DNA of 64,000 nt from Prochlorococcus marinus str. MIT 0919 (GCF_027359375.1 NZ_CP114779.1:1-64000), one strand, 5' to 3'. Numbered from the stretch's first letter, positions 9,961 through 19,969 are shown. Translations and numbers: made by a program. Notes: generated by a model not told the origin, from the letters alone.

Positions 9961-10326
9961 TTATAAGGGGAACCAAGCATCGAGTCTCTGACGAGCTCGA
10001 TCTTTTATTGAAGGAGTCATATGCTGGCTCCATAGACTTATTACTGCTGTTAATGCAACTAAATCATCACTAAAGCCTGCAACAGGAATTATGTCTGGCA
10101 TTAAATCAATTGGCATTATTAAATAAGTTAGCGCAGCGATTAATGAAACTCTGGCTTGTGGAGGTGTTGAATCAGCAAGAACCATTTCAAATGCTTCTAT
10201 GGCTGGTTTAGCTATTATTCTTCCTGCTTTATTGAGTACTTTTCTGAAAGCCCCTTCATCAATTACAGAGCTGTCAATTACCTCGGCTTCTAAAACTTCT
10301 TGATTAAAATTGTTTTTTTGAGACAT
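9961..10326 (-). CDS. DUF1232 (YkvA-like) membrane protein
   Basis: A 121-residue protein with the DUF1232 core in its second half: YLIMPIDLMPDIIPVAGFSD (about 68-87) followed by a second hydrophobic helix. The family is small, membrane-associated and widely found, with no settled function. First gene of a two-gene unit with the helical protein that starts 2 bp after its stop. Confidence 0.85.
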   Translation of the reverse strand: MSQKNNFNQEVLEAEVIDSSVIDEGAFRKVLNKAGRIIAKPAIEAFEMVLADSTPPQARVSLIAALTYLIMPIDLMPDIIPVAGFSDDLVALTAVISLWSQHMTPSIKDRARQRLDAWFPL

Positions 10327-10414
10327 ATCTTTTTAGGATTTAAAAGTACAAATTGGTGTAGCCCTAATTAAGTGCAAGATTCTTCAAGACTTTATAAATT
10401 CAGAATGACACAAG

Positions 10415-11338
10415 TCATTGGTTGATTTCAACAAGACCAGTTTGGATGCCAGTTTTGCGGAGTTTTCTAAGAGCTCTTTGTACAACTTGCCTACAATATT
10501 CTCTACTACAATTCATGTGTTTTGCAACCTCTGCCAAAGTACGCCACTCATTGCTTCCATCAAGACCAAAACGAAGACTAACAATAGTTCTTTCTTTAGG
10601 CGTGAGATTGGCTTTGTCTAGTAATGACCAGGCTGAATCATTCCTTTCTGCTAATTCAGCCACTTCCATAGGAGGTATTTCTTCACTAGGAAGTACATCG
10701 CCTAATTCGGAAGGATCAGATTTTGATTGAACAACTCCCTGAAGACTTACCGTGATACTTCTAAGTTCACATTGCAGTAGCTCTTCGACTTCCTCTTTTT
10801 GGAGATGCATTTTTTTTGCAAGTAAATCAGCGGATGGTGGAAGTCCATTGGCTTGCATTAAATGGGATTTTGCAGCTCTAAGCTTGGTTAGCTTTTCATT
10901 GATATTTACCGGTATTCTGATCGTCCTGCTTTGCGTAGAAAGGGCTCTATTAAGACCTTGTCTAATCCACCAGTATGCATAAGTTGAAAAGCGATGTCCT
11001 CTCTTGGGATCATATTTTTCAACCGCTCTAGTAAGACCAAGCGTCCCTTCTTGTATTAGGTCAAGTAAGTCAAGTCCTTTACCTTGGTATCTTTTCGCTA
11101 AATTGACTACAAGTCTTAAATTCGACGTGATCATTTGATTCTTTGCTCTTTCTCCCTGTCTAATAGTTCTTCGTTCAATATCTGTATAGTCACAAGCTGG
11201 TCCTTTGCCTCCTGCCAAGTTGCATCTCTCATTAAGAGCAACCATTGCCTGAACTTTTCTCCCCATTGTGAGTTCTTCTTCAGGTGTTAGTAGATGATGA
11301 CGTCCGATTTCTCCAAGAAAGTCACTTAATGAGCTCAC
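10415..11338 (-). CDS. Group 2 RNA polymerase sigma factor (RpoD-like)
   Basis: A 307-residue sigma-70 family factor. Region 1.2 begins almost at the N-terminus (SDFLGEIGRHHLLTPEEE), so region 1.1 is missing as in non-essential group 2 factors. Region 2 (NLRLVVNLAKRY, then LIQEGTLGLTRAVEKYDP and FSTYAYWWIRQG), region 3 and region 4 with its helix-turn-helix (TLAEVAKHMNCSREYCRQ) are complete. Such factors in Prochlorococcus respond to light, growth phase and stress. GTG start at 11338 preceded by the near-ideal GGAGG in GGAGGTACAAATC. Confidence 0.92.
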   Translation of the reverse strand: MSSLSDFLGEIGRHHLLTPEEELTMGRKVQAMVALNERCNLAGGKGPACDYTDIERRTIRQGERAKNQMITSNLRLVVNLAKRYQGKGLDLLDLIQEGTLGLTRAVEKYDPKRGHRFSTYAYWWIRQGLNRALSTQSRTIRIPVNINEKLTKLRAAKSHLMQANGLPPSADLLAKKMHLQKEEVEELLQCELRSITVSLQGVVQSKSDPSELGDVLPSEEIPPMEVAELAERNDSAWSLLDKANLTPKERTIVSLRFGLDGSNEWRTLAEVAKHMNCSREYCRQVVQRALRKLRKTGIQTGLVEINQ

Positions 11339-11596
11339 GATTTGTACCTCCTTGATTCTTAAAATTTAGGTCGAAATTGTTAACTTTCCTATGTCGTAAT
11401 AAAGAGTTCCAAATTGAACTTGTTGCTAATTAACATTTGTCATATTTTACTGTTGAATCTTTGTTCAATATAGTGCGTCTTTTTTGTTGTGCTTTCTGTG
11501 CTTAATAATTCTGCTAGTAGTGATCAGAATGATAATCATTTAAACCTTAAAAGTCTTTAAGCCATTTTTTTTACAATGGTATTAAGAAAACATTTT

Positions 11597-12256
11597 TTAT
11601 TTTGTAGCCCTTCTCAGAGCCAATACTTCAAGAACATCTCTCCAGTTAACATCATGAGATGCAAGTGCAACTTGTAAATGGTATATCAAGTCTGCTGCTT
11701 CATTCGCAATATCGTTTTTGTTGTTGTCTTTGCACGCCATTACGAACTCCACACTCTCTTCTCCAATCTTCTTCAGGATTTTATTATCCCCTCCTTCTAG
11801 AAGAATATTTGTGTAGCTACCTTCCTCAGGACTTAAGCATCTTTGTTTAATTATTTTGAAAACCTCGCTGCAAGAATCTGTTGGTGGTGGTAAGAAAATT
11901 TCTTTATCCAAAGAAGGAGTTTTTTCACTTTGAAAGAAGCAAGATCTTGCCCCCTTGTGACAAGAAATCAACCCGACTTGTTCAATAGTGAGAAGTAAGC
12001 TATCTGCATCACAGTCATATCTAATATCTTTGACATTTTGGATGTGCCCACTGGTTTCACCTTTCCGCCATAATTTGTCTCTTGAACGACTCCAGTAATG
12101 TACTTCTCCCGTCCTAATGGTTTCTTCTAGTGAATGCTTGTTCATCCAAGCCATCATTAAAATGGCTCCATCTAGCCAGTCTTGGGCAATAGCAGGTATA
12201 AGTCCGTTTTCATTAAAACGAAGCTGGTTTATGAAATCTTTGCTCGTTTGCGTCAT
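11597..12256 (-). CDS. hisIE: Bifunctional phosphoribosyl-AMP cyclohydrolase / phosphoribosyl-ATP pyrophosphatase
   Basis: Catalyses steps 2 and 3 of histidine synthesis. The N-terminal half (about 1-110) is HisI, with WSRSRDKLWRKGETSGH and the metal-binding DCDADSLL and CHKGARSCF motifs. The C-terminal half (about 120-219) is HisE, with GEESVEFVMACK and NEAADLIYHLQV. The 219-residue fused form is standard. Divergent from the PTPS-like gene (57 bp). Confidence 0.95.
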   Translation of the reverse strand: MTQTSKDFINQLRFNENGLIPAIAQDWLDGAILMMAWMNKHSLEETIRTGEVHYWSRSRDKLWRKGETSGHIQNVKDIRYDCDADSLLLTIEQVGLISCHKGARSCFFQSEKTPSLDKEIFLPPPTDSCSEVFKIIKQRCLSPEEGSYTNILLEGGDNKILKKIGEESVEFVMACKDNNKNDIANEAADLIYHLQVALASHDVNWRDVLEVLALRRATK

Positions 12257-12313
12257 ATCCTTAATTGGAAAAAATGTTTGGATCCTTTAATAGTTTCCTC
12301 AAATATGCAGTAG

Positions 12314-12787
12314 ATGTCTATCAAAAACAAAAGCTATAGTTGCAGTAAGCGTTTTGAAGGCTTCCCATGTTGCCATAGGCAATGGAGACATGCTGGTCAC
12401 TGTAAGTTTGTTCACGGGTATAGCAGAAGTTTTAGGTTTTGGTTTAGTGCAACAAAATTAGATGAGAATGGATTTATTGTTGACTTCTCAAATTTGCAAT
12501 CATTGCAAGAAAAATTGAAGGAACATTTTGACCACACTTTTTTAGTTAATTCTGATGACCCGCTGCTTTCGACATGGAAAGAGCTTCACTCCAATGGTGC
12601 TTTGGATTTGAGAATTATGAAAAATGTCGGAATGGAGTCCACCGCTGAATTGATTTGGGGATGGGCTAATTCAATTTTATTAGAAATAGACAAGGGTCGA
12701 ACTTGTTGTACTCGTACTGAAGCAGCTGAAAATGATTTCAATGCTGCATGTTTTAGTGCTATTCCTGAATGGTTTAAATTTGATTAA
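12314..12787 (+). CDS. 6-pyruvoyl-tetrahydropterin / 6-carboxy-tetrahydropterin synthase-like protein
   Basis: A 157-residue PTPS-family enzyme. The metal-site region reads CHRQWRHAGHCKFVHGYSR: the family's usual HGH is HGY, so one typical zinc ligand is changed while a histidine earlier in the motif may compensate. I believe this variant forms its own subfamily in marine bacteria. VDFSNLQSL and the later ESTAELIWGWA segment are typical. It could act in pterin or queuosine-related metabolism; the exact product cannot be assigned. Confidence 0.75.
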   Translation: MSIKNKSYSCSKRFEGFPCCHRQWRHAGHCKFVHGYSRSFRFWFSATKLDENGFIVDFSNLQSLQEKLKEHFDHTFLVNSDDPLLSTWKELHSNGALDLRIMKNVGMESTAELIWGWANSILLEIDKGRTCCTRTEAAENDFNAACFSAIPEWFKFD

Positions 12788-12828
12788 GCGAATCCTCTGT
12801 AAAGTGTTTAATTGGAGAGATTTCTTAA

Positions 12829-13443
12829 ATGCCAAAGCTCAGAACACTTCCTGTTAAAGGTGCCTATAGAAACTTTTATTTTTTATTAGGCTTGCTCTTT
12901 TTACTTGCTTGTTTTATTGCATTGCCTGTTCAAGCTCATCATCCATGGGAAGGGCAGGAAAAGAACTTGAATCTTCTTCAAGGTTTTGTAAGTGGTTTAG
13001 CACATCCAGTATTAGGGTTTGACCATTTTCTTTTTCTCATGTCAATAGGTTTGATTGGGGGGATGGCGCCGATCAAAAGAATCCCCCCTCTGGTTAGTGT
13101 TGGCTTACTAGGTGCTATCAGCTCTCAGTTCTTCCCTTTATTTCCTGCTGCAGAGTTGATAATTAGCTTGAGCCTTGTGGCTTCTGCGTTAGTAGCTTTA
13201 GGTAAGCTCCCTATTAGACTGATCTTTCCTATGATTTATTTACATGGATATGTTCTAGGCAATGCCATGATAGGTGTTGAAATGAGCCCTTTGTCAGGAT
13301 ATCTTCTTGGACTCTTAATTAGTGAAAGCTTAGCTATTTGGCTCGGAATTTTGACGCTTAAACGTTTGTTGATTCATAAGGATATCTTTTGCGGTGTTGT
13401 ATTAGGAGCAGGTCTCATAATGGCTGGGAATACAGGCTTTTAA
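12829..13443 (+). CDS. hupE: HupE/UreJ family membrane protein
   Basis: A 204-residue inner-membrane protein with a leading hydrophobic segment and five to six further helices. The family signature SGLAHPVLGFDHFLFLMSIG lies near residue 55-75; its histidines and aspartate are thought to bind Ni or Co. A metal permease role is likely from the family. It starts 41 bp after the PTPS-like gene and converges on crtH. Confidence 0.85.
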   Translation: MPKLRTLPVKGAYRNFYFLLGLLFLLACFIALPVQAHHPWEGQEKNLNLLQGFVSGLAHPVLGFDHFLFLMSIGLIGGMAPIKRIPPLVSVGLLGAISSQFFPLFPAAELIISLSLVASALVALGKLPIRLIFPMIYLHGYVLGNAMIGVEMSPLSGYLLGLLISESLAIWLGILTLKRLLIHKDIFCGVVLGAGLIMAGNTGF

Positions 13444-13453
13444 GTTTTTAATT

Positions 13454-15004
13454 TTAATCTGGTAGATTCCATGGATTTATCCCTAAGTGAGCACCAATCT
13501 TATGGGCACAAGCAAAACCACTGAAAGCGACAGCATTTAGTCCTTGGCCTGGGAAGCAAGAATCCCCTACGCAATAGAGTTTTTTAATACTGGTCGTGTT
13601 AAACGGCATCGTTAATAGGCCTGGAAGAGTTTTGGTAGGAATTGGTCCATAGCTTCCATTGTGTCGCCCAAGAAACCTTCTATGACTTTTAGGAGTCCCT
13701 ACTTCCTTGTGGGTAATACTCTCTTCGATATCAGGAAAAATTTGTTTAATTTTTTGGATCAAAAGGTTCGAATCAACTTCCTTCTTTTTCGCGTAGTCCG
13801 ATGGACTTAATCCTTTCCATTTATTCATTGAAGAAGGGGTAAAAGCATGAATGATGTGATTCCCATGAGGAGCCAAAGAAGAATCGAGTACTGTTGGTAT
13901 TGAAATGAAAACCACACCTTGCTCGTTTTCCATCTCACTCCAATTATTGACAATTAAATGATGGCAATGTGCCTTAGAGGGTATTAGATTTTTCTTGACT
14001 CCTAGATGTAGTGATAGGAAGGAAGGAGAAGGCTTGTACCTTGTCCTCCATTTTTGCTCTGGTAGTGGTTGATTCTTTACATCTACCAAAGGTTCTTTAA
14101 CCCCTTCACCACCAAAAGTGTCCCATCGTGTTGAGTTGGATATTATATGTTTCCCGAAAATCTTTTCTCCGTTAGCAAGCTGTACACCTATTGCTGCTTT
14201 GTCTTTTAAGAGAATTCTCTTTACTCTAGCTTTATAAAGAATTTCCCCTTTGTTCTTTTTCAACCCTGAAACTAGTTTTTCAGCGATAACACCAACTCCT
14301 CCTTTGGGGTAGTTAATTCCCCCAGCATGTCGATCTGAAAAAACCATACCTGCATTAATGATTGGAGTTTGATCTGCAGGCATCACAGACCAGCAGAAGC
14401 ATTCAATATCAATAAAACGCAATAAATTTTCGTCTTTTATATACTTTCTGGCTATTTTCCCAACATTGAAAGGCAACCAACGAGCTAGTCCTAAGCATGC
14501 CATTGGGGCTTTAAAGAAAACCTTTGCTAAATATGCAGGATCTTCTATAGATAAAAGAGGCATTGCATCAAGGCAATTGAAAATTTGCCAGCAAACTTTA
14601 TAAAATGCTTTGATGCCAGAAGCTTCATGGGGGAAAATATCAATCAACCCTGAGATGAATTCCTTATAATCTCTATTTACGATTACTTCAAGCCCCTCTG
14701 GAAGATGATATGCGAGTTGAGTGGGATCAGGTATTGTTTCACATTGTTCATCAATATCTGAAAGTGCACGAGTTAAAAGGTTGGTATAACCTTTATCTCC
14801 AAAACCAAAGATCATTGATGCACCTACATCAAATGTAAAGCCATTTCTTTTAAAAGAACCGCTGCTGCCGCCAGGTATTGTGTAACGCTCTAAAACAAGC
14901 ACACTTGCTCCTTTTGAAGCTAATTGTGTTGCTGTTACTAGACCTCCAATACCTGATCCAATGACTATTGCATCCCAAGTTTTGCTGTAATCATTAGTAG
15001 CCAT
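13454..15004 (-). CDS. crtH: Carotenoid (prolycopene) isomerase CrtISO
   Basis: FAD-dependent isomerase that turns poly-cis lycopene into all-trans lycopene before cyclisation to carotenes. The 516-residue protein opens with the dinucleotide fold GSGIGG (16-21) and the ERYTIPGGSSGSF segment of the CrtISO/phytoene desaturase family, and ends with CVGDSCFPGQGLNAVAFSG, the family's C-terminal FAD motif. ATG at 15004. Upstream on the same strand is trmFO with 41 bp between. Confidence 0.93.
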   Translation of the reverse strand: MATNDYSKTWDAIVIGSGIGGLVTATQLASKGASVLVLERYTIPGGSSGSFKRNGFTFDVGASMIFGFGDKGYTNLLTRALSDIDEQCETIPDPTQLAYHLPEGLEVIVNRDYKEFISGLIDIFPHEASGIKAFYKVCWQIFNCLDAMPLLSIEDPAYLAKVFFKAPMACLGLARWLPFNVGKIARKYIKDENLLRFIDIECFCWSVMPADQTPIINAGMVFSDRHAGGINYPKGGVGVIAEKLVSGLKKNKGEILYKARVKRILLKDKAAIGVQLANGEKIFGKHIISNSTRWDTFGGEGVKEPLVDVKNQPLPEQKWRTRYKPSPSFLSLHLGVKKNLIPSKAHCHHLIVNNWSEMENEQGVVFISIPTVLDSSLAPHGNHIIHAFTPSSMNKWKGLSPSDYAKKKEVDSNLLIQKIKQIFPDIEESITHKEVGTPKSHRRFLGRHNGSYGPIPTKTLPGLLTMPFNTTSIKKLYCVGDSCFPGQGLNAVAFSGFACAHKIGAHLGINPWNLPD

Positions 15005-15045
15005 AACAAATTAGTACTGTTTAGTCGGTTGAATGAAGAAAAATT

Positions 15046-16464
15046 TTAATTGACATTTAAGAGGCTTTCCTTAGAAAGCTTTGTGAGTTTGGATAGCTGA
15101 TCAGACTCATTGATCATTTGATTTAGTTTATTCAATGCACGATCTCGATACTTTCCATATCTAGTTCGTTTGTCACGAACTCGTGTTTTCAATGCTGGTA
15201 AAAGTCCGAAATTAGGTGGCATGGGTTGGAAATTATTTTTACTTTTACTTAGCCCCAAATCACTAATGAAATCGGTTAGGGCACCAATCATCGTTTCTTT
15301 AGGGAAAATTATCGGAGGTTCTTTCATGGCTAATAAGGCAGCATTAGTTCCTGCGAGCCATCCTCCAGCAATTGCTGCAGCATAACCTTCAGTTCCAGTT
15401 ATTTGTCCTGCAGCTAAAAGTCGCTCACGTTTCCTGAATTGAAGTGATGGATTCAATAATTTAGGCGATTCTAAAAAAGTGTTGCGATGCATTACTCCAA
15501 AACGAACAAATTCAGCTTTTTGCAAACCAGGAATCATTCTTATTACTTGCTTTTGCTCATTCCACTTTAGGTTGGTTTGAAAACCAACTAAATTCCAGAG
15601 CTTACCTTCTCTATCTTCTTGACGGAGTTGGACAACTGCATATGCTCTTTTGGAACGTCTAAGATCTCGATCGTTAAGATCTCCCCACCTGCTGTCCCAT
15701 AGCCCAATAGGTTTTAATGGCCCATATCTCATAGTATCTTCCCCTCTCCTGGCAAGTTCTTCTATAGGGAGGCAGCCTTCAAAAAAATTGGCTGAGTTTT
15801 TATCAAAGTCTTTTAATTCGGCTTGCTCTGCTTCTACAAGGTATTTGCGGAATAATAGATATTGAGATTTGTCCATAGGACAATTGATGTAATCAGCATC
15901 ACCTTTGTCATATCTACTTCCCCTAAAAGCAACTGAAAAATCAATAGTTTCTCCTTCAATTATTGGACTGGCTGCATCAAAGAAGTGACATTCTTCAAGG
16001 CCTGTTAATGATTTCAGATCTTTCGCAAGAGCATCGCTAGTAAGTGGTCCTGACGAAATAATTGAGATTTGACTATCAGTAGGTAAAACCTTTAATTCTT
16101 CTCTATGTACGTTGATTAATGGATGTAAGGAAAGTTTTTCAGTGATATATGAACTAAATCTGCTTCTATCAACAGCCAGTGCACCACCTGCAGGTACGGA
16201 AAATTTGTCTGCTATAGCTATTACAAATGAATTAAGACGTCTAAGCTCTTCTTGAAGCAAGCCAGCTGCACGATCTGTATTTAATGATCCAAAGCTATTG
16301 CTACAAACTAACTCGGCAAAATCACTTGTGTGGTGAGCTGGAGACCTCATAACAGGCCTCATCTCAAAAAGATTCACATTAAAACCGGCACTGGCAGCCT
16401 GCCAGGCGGCTTCTGCCCCTGCTAATCCTGCTCCAGCAATCGTTATTGAATCGTCAGCATTCAA
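15046..16464 (-). CDS. trmFO: Methylenetetrahydrofolate-tRNA-(uracil-5-)-methyltransferase TrmFO
   Basis: Folate/FAD-dependent enzyme that makes m5U54 in the T-loop of tRNAs. 472 residues, FAD motif [10 protein letters not shown] (11-20), the family-specific [13 protein letters not shown]-like region (here [13 protein letters not shown]) and [18 protein letters not shown]-terminal YGKYRDRAL is also typical. TTG start at 16464, the only start that keeps the full FAD strand. Confidence 0.95.
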   Translation of the reverse strand: MNADDSITIAGAGLAGAEAAWQAASAGFNVNLFEMRPVMRSPAHHTSDFAELVCSNSFGSLNTDRAAGLLQEELRRLNSFVIAIADKFSVPAGGALAVDRSRFSSYITEKLSLHPLINVHREELKVLPTDSQISIISSGPLTSDALAKDLKSLTGLEECHFFDAASPIIEGETIDFSVAFRGSRYDKGDADYINCPMDKSQYLLFRKYLVEAEQAELKDFDKNSANFFEGCLPIEELARRGEDTMRYGPLKPIGLWDSRWGDLNDRDLRRSKRAYAVVQLRQEDREGKLWNLVGFQTNLKWNEQKQVIRMIPGLQKAEFVRFGVMHRNTFLESPKLLNPSLQFRKRERLLAAGQITGTEGYAAAIAGGWLAGTNAALLAMKEPPIIFPKETMIGALTDFISDLGLSKSKNNFQPMPPNFGLLPALKTRVRDKRTRYGKYRDRALNKLNQMINESDQLSKLTKLSKESLLNVN

Positions 16465-16508
16465 GAGCGAAAGTGCGTTGGTTTAATGCTAATTTAATGG
16501 ACTTTTCT

Positions 16509-16634
16509 CTAGAAAGCCTTGTTGTTATCGTCAAATTGCCTTTGCCATTGCTCTTTAGCAGGCTTTTGAATATTGAATACAACCCAAGTCACTGCTGCGA
16601 GGATTGGAAGGGTTACGACTAGTAGGCTCAGCAT
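16509..16634 (-). CDS. psbY: Photosystem II protein PsbY
   Basis: A 41-residue single-helix thylakoid protein. It has the PsbY pattern: short N-terminus, [13 protein letters not shown] helix, then a Q-rich tail ([12 protein letters not shown]). PsbY sits at the edge of the PSII core near cytochrome b559. Size and motif fit the family well, and it lies in its own transcription unit after trmFO. Confidence 0.85.
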   Translation of the reverse strand: MLSLLVVTLPILAAVTWVVFNIQKPAKEQWQRQFDDNNKAF

Positions 16635-16856
16635 GGCTTAAATAGTTGATTTGAGATTAGTGCTGGATTTTACAGAAGAGATGTAAAAAAATGAACCCCA
16701 TAATTAATTTTTCTCCTATTCGGGCTCTATCAGTCTTCATTTTAAACGTTGTTTTATGTGGTTACTCAAATTTGATGACCCAAAAGCAATAACTTTTTAA
16801 ATCAAAACATGTAACGTGATAGTTTTCTTTCGTGCCTTCAAGGCATTCCTTCCCAA

Positions 16857-16928
16857 GGGTCGCTAGCTCAGTGGTAGAGCATCCGGCTTTTAACCGGCTG
16901 GTCCTGAGTTCGAATCTCAGGCGACCCA
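16857..16928 (+). tRNA. trnK-UUU: tRNA-Lys(UUU)
   Basis: A 72-nt tRNA with acceptor GGGTCGC, anticodon TTT within CCGGCTTTTAACCGG, and a TTCGAAT T-loop. CCA is not encoded. Confidence 0.97.
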
Positions 16929-16946
16929 TTATCTTTAGCTGTTGAA

Positions 16947-17300
16947 ATGCTGGGAAAGAAAATAGGTTTATTTAGGTTGATTTTTTATTCGATCTCAATT
17001 CTCTATGCTTCAAACTTTTTTGTTTATGCAGGTCTTGATACATTTACAACTTTAGATGAATTTGACGATTGGACTATAGAAAGAAAGGTGGAATCTCAAA
17101 CAAATCAATTGTTCTGCAGAGCTTCCATGCCTCGTTATGGCTCATGGTTTGGTTCTCGAATAAGACTTGATTCTCAAGATAAACTTTTATATCCGCAGTA
17201 CTTGGAAAAAAATTATGAGATTAGCCCTGAGTTGATGGGGAAATTAAGAAATGCTCTTCACAAATGCCGTTCAAGCATTATTTATTCATCTGGAGAATAA
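16947..17300 (+). CDS. Secreted conserved hypothetical protein
   Basis: 117 residues with a signal peptide (about 1-28, cut near YAGLDTF) and a mature part of about 90 residues with two cysteines (in FCRASM and HKCRSS). Starts 18 bp after tRNA-Lys. Appears to be a picocyanobacterial family; function unknown. Confidence 0.7.
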   Translation: MLGKKIGLFRLIFYSISILYASNFFVYAGLDTFTTLDEFDDWTIERKVESQTNQLFCRASMPRYGSWFGSRIRLDSQDKLLYPQYLEKNYEISPELMGKLRNALHKCRSSIIYSSGE

Positions 17301-17393
17301 ACTTGAAGCAAGATCGCATGTGTTGGGTGCCTGACAAAAGCTCGCCTTAGCAAAAGCCATTCGCTCCATTAAGTATGTCTATTGAGTTTAAAA

Positions 17394-17477
17394 ATGAAAT
17401 TTGCTTCCGTTGTCGTTGCTATTGGAGCCAATGTATCGTTATATTTCTGGGCTTTGATTAACAACTCAGTCTTTTAA
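17394..17477 (+). CDS. Possible 27-residue single-helix membrane peptide
   Basis: Starts MKFASVVVAIGANV and continues as one transmembrane helix (to about residue 23), ending NNSVF. The size and helix resemble the small photosystem or cytochrome b6f subunits, but I cannot match it to a named one. Upstream spacing is weak in ribosome-binding signal. Confidence 0.4.
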   Translation: MKFASVVVAIGANVSLYFWALINNSVF

Positions 17478-17683
17478 TCTGGCTTTCACTTTCTGATTGG
17501 CTTGCAAAATTTTAATTTTGCGTACTTTTTAAGATTTCAAATTTTGATCTAATTAAGAAGCTAAATACTACTTATTTTGAAAGTCTTTATTTTTAACTAG
17601 TGCTACAGGAAATTTCAGAGAGCAACTTTTATTATTTAGAAGCAGTTTTTAGTTGCATCCTAAGAATAAGCGTTTAAACCTTA

Positions 17684-18004
17684 ATGGATAAAAAATCCTC
17701 TGGTATTTCCAAAACAAGTACCCCTTGGTTATGGAAATGGTCCGAACCAGAAAGTGTTTTGACGGTGATACCCAAGTCAAAGACGCAGCGTTTGGCTAAG
17801 CAAGCCAAGTTGGCAAATGTCGATGCTGAAAAGGCTATTAATAGGGCTTACCAGCAGGAACTCCTAAGGGTAAAGGCTATAGGCGAGGCAATGTTTAAAT
17901 CTGGTAAAGCCGTGAGATACACTTTTGCGAGTTCTGGAAGACAGCTTGCATTAAGAGTTGCTGGAGTAACAAGGAGGCTGCGCTCTTGGGTTTCTAATAG
18001 TTAG
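17684..18004 (+). CDS. Conserved picocyanobacterial protein, basic helical
   Basis: 106 residues, strongly basic, no membrane segment. The middle (about 35-80) is predicted helical and rich in K, A and Q. It lies alone between tRNA-Lys and the DUF3303 gene. Function unknown. Confidence 0.6.
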   Translation: MDKKSSGISKTSTPWLWKWSEPESVLTVIPKSKTQRLAKQAKLANVDAEKAINRAYQQELLRVKAIGEAMFKSGKAVRYTFASSGRQLALRVAGVTRRLRSWVSNS

Positions 18005-18119
18005 ACCTTGTTATTGAGGGATAAAATTATAGCCTTTAAAATTTTAATTAAAATTGAATTTTTCTCTTTACACTGTTTTTGATTTATCTTTGGACGATAC
18101 AAAATCACCCTTGTTTTGA

Positions 18120-18419
18120 ATGCAGCTATACGTAGTCACCTGGCAATTCGAGTCATCTGAAGATCAGACATTCGCAGCAGATGCTTTGATTGATTATGTA
18201 GAGAGTGGCAAATCAGAAGATTTTCCAGAGGGATATGAACGTCTGGCATGGATTCATACACCACAAGATGGTACTGGAACAGTTATTTGTCGTGCGGCTA
18301 GTGCTTCAGTCTTATATGAAGTATTTGGACCTTGGCGTGAAAAATTTGGAATGGTTTGGGAATTTAAACCCGGTATATCTACAGAGGACCTTTTGCCGTT
18401 ATTAAAAAAATCAACCTAA
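18120..18419 (+). CDS. DUF3303 family protein
   Basis: A 99-residue alpha/beta protein of the DUF3303 family: first strand LYVVTWQF, the GTGTVICRAAS strand-turn and WEFKPGISTEDLLPL near the end. The fold is a ferredoxin-like dimer in related proteins. Common in marine picocyanobacteria; role unknown. Confidence 0.75.
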   Translation: MQLYVVTWQFESSEDQTFAADALIDYVESGKSEDFPEGYERLAWIHTPQDGTGTVICRAASASVLYEVFGPWREKFGMVWEFKPGISTEDLLPLLKKST

Positions 18420-18606
18420 CTCTATAGCGGAATTTTGCAGGATGTTTACAACTTGATTGAGCATTTTGCTTTTCACCTAATCCTGGGATTGGAAAAAGTC
18501 TATAAAGAAAAATTTTAATGGATTTTAAGGACCTTTGGAAGCATAAGACTAATAGAGTTGATGTCTTACTTATGATTAGAGAGCTATCTCCGAGAAGGTT
18601 TTGAGG

Positions 18607-18745
18607 CAAAAAAAAAGACCCTCGTGTATTACGTGGGCCTGGGTGATGGGGAATCTTCTTTCTAGGTGAAGTAAGGCAGAAAAACAAGCCCCATAAATAG
18701 TGTTTTAAAATCTTCTACGATGCTATCTGTAGTGTTTTAAGTAAT
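18607..18745 (-). ncRNA. Probable structured small RNA with intrinsic terminator, copy 1
   Basis: On the minus strand, GATTCCCCATCACCCAGG leads into a hairpin CCC-A-CGU...ACG-A-GGG followed by a run of nine T. A second copy on the plus strand at 42830-42962 has the same motif and hairpin, but with GCGUAUUACGC in the stem: the paired bases differ in a compensating way. About 90 bp upstream of the motif is also loosely similar in both, starting near ACACTA. No open frame is shared. I read this as a small RNA family; a shared terminator alone is the minimum claim. Confidence 0.5.
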
Positions 18746-18971
18746 TGTTTTTTTAAAATAAGCAATTAACAGTCTTTTGCTGAGATTATTGAAGCGATTT
18801 TTAGAAGCAGGTACTCTTAAAATGGGAACATAAGAGTTTGTTGAAAGCAATTCTGCTACTTAATCCATAATTATGTTAAGGAGATATAAATAGTTCTCTT
18901 TTGTCAATTTCATGCACATATGAATTCCCAGCTTGTTAATTTTAGAATTCTTCGCTTTTGGGACGTCAAAG

Positions 18972-19217
18972 CTATTCTTTTCTCTTATTGATTGCAGTAA
19001 ATACGATTTCAATCAAGACTGCCGTAAAAAATATGCTAATTACAGGGATAAACAAGGGAAACCACAGCAATTGGAATACTCTGTAGAAAATGTCTACTCC
19101 ATTTAGGCTAAAGATTACAGATATTAAAAATAGGAGAGCCCCTGCCACCACAAGAAAAAAATTAAGCACTAAAAATTTATCCAACCATTCTTTTGCTAGG
19201 CCTACTTTAGAATCCAT
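18972..19217 (-). CDS. Small two-helix membrane protein
   Basis: 81 residues: short cytoplasmic start, helix 1 (about 15-37), helix 2 (about 48-73), basic tail NKRKE. No recognised family. Typical size for the flexible gene set around it. Confidence 0.55.
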   Translation of the reverse strand: MDSKVGLAKEWLDKFLVLNFFLVVAGALLFLISVIFSLNGVDIFYRVFQLLWFPLFIPVISIFFTAVLIEIVFTAINKRKE

Positions 19218-19402
19218 TGCGGTGAAATACTCATTGTATAACTTACATCTAAACTATCCCTGTAAAGGATTTTAGAGTTAATTTTAAAATTTATTTTCAA
19301 CCGCTAACATTTGAGGAAAAAAATGATTAAATCTTGTTTAGTATAACCTACCTGAAAAGGCTTATTAGGGAAAAATTATGTTGAATATAAGAAATTATTT
19401 AT

Positions 19403-19513
19403 TTAAAATATAAGAGAGTTCCTTAGCCAAATAATCAATGCAGCGACAACAGATAAAATATACATAAAAGCAAGGATATCCTTTATTAATCCTGACTTAG
19501 TGTATTTAGACAT
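19403..19513 (-). CDS. 36-residue single-helix membrane peptide
   Basis: Starts MSKYTKSGLIKDILAF, then one hydrophobic helix (about 10-30) and ends WLRNSLIF. Amphipathic start plus helix looks like a real membrane peptide. Function unknown. Confidence 0.45.
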   Translation of the reverse strand: MSKYTKSGLIKDILAFMYILSVVAALIIWLRNSLIF

Positions 19514-19606
19514 CTTAAATAGAAAAAGCTTATATTTTAGTTTATTACCTGAATGTATTTTGACCGCCCTTTCCTTTAAGTTATGAAATTAAGGATATCA
19601 GCTTAA

Positions 19607-19969
19607 CTAAGATGTAAATTTTAGATCATCCAAATCATTTATATCAAATTCATAGTAATTACAGGTATCTGCAAGTCCATCTAAGATTTTATTTTTCACA
19701 GCTTGTAAGTTGAGGCTATCGGTTAGTGGGTTTTTGGCGAACTCCACTTCTGTTTCTCCAATTGCAAATTTCAATGAACCTTCTTCTGAAATTCCAAATC
19801 CAGAGGCATTGCAAAACGTTTTAGCAAATTTTTTGGCGACTTTATTTTCTAGTTGAGCTACGTTTTTGTCTAGATCTTGTGCAGCCTGGCCTGGAACAGT
19901 TGATATCAAAGAAATAACTGTCAGTATGACTGCAAGGATAATCCTTCTCATGGATTCTGGTTTTTTCAA
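19607..19969 (-). CDS. Secreted protein with KKFAKTFC motif
   Basis: 120 residues. A signal peptide (cut after PGQA, about residue 30) precedes a helical mature domain with VAKKFAKTFCNASGFG and a second cysteine in LADTCNYYEF. The same arrangement (SKKFSEKFCASIGNG, then a C in FDECGNYLG) is found in the gene at 37962, so the two are paralogues. The first Met gives a 6-residue extension; MRRIIL may be the true start. Role unknown; probably periplasmic or lumenal. Confidence 0.6.
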   Translation of the reverse strand: MKKPESMRRIILAVILTVISLISTVPGQAAQDLDKNVAQLENKVAKKFAKTFCNASGFGISEEGSLKFAIGETEVEFAKNPLTDSLNLQAVKNKILDGLADTCNYYEFDINDLDDLKFTS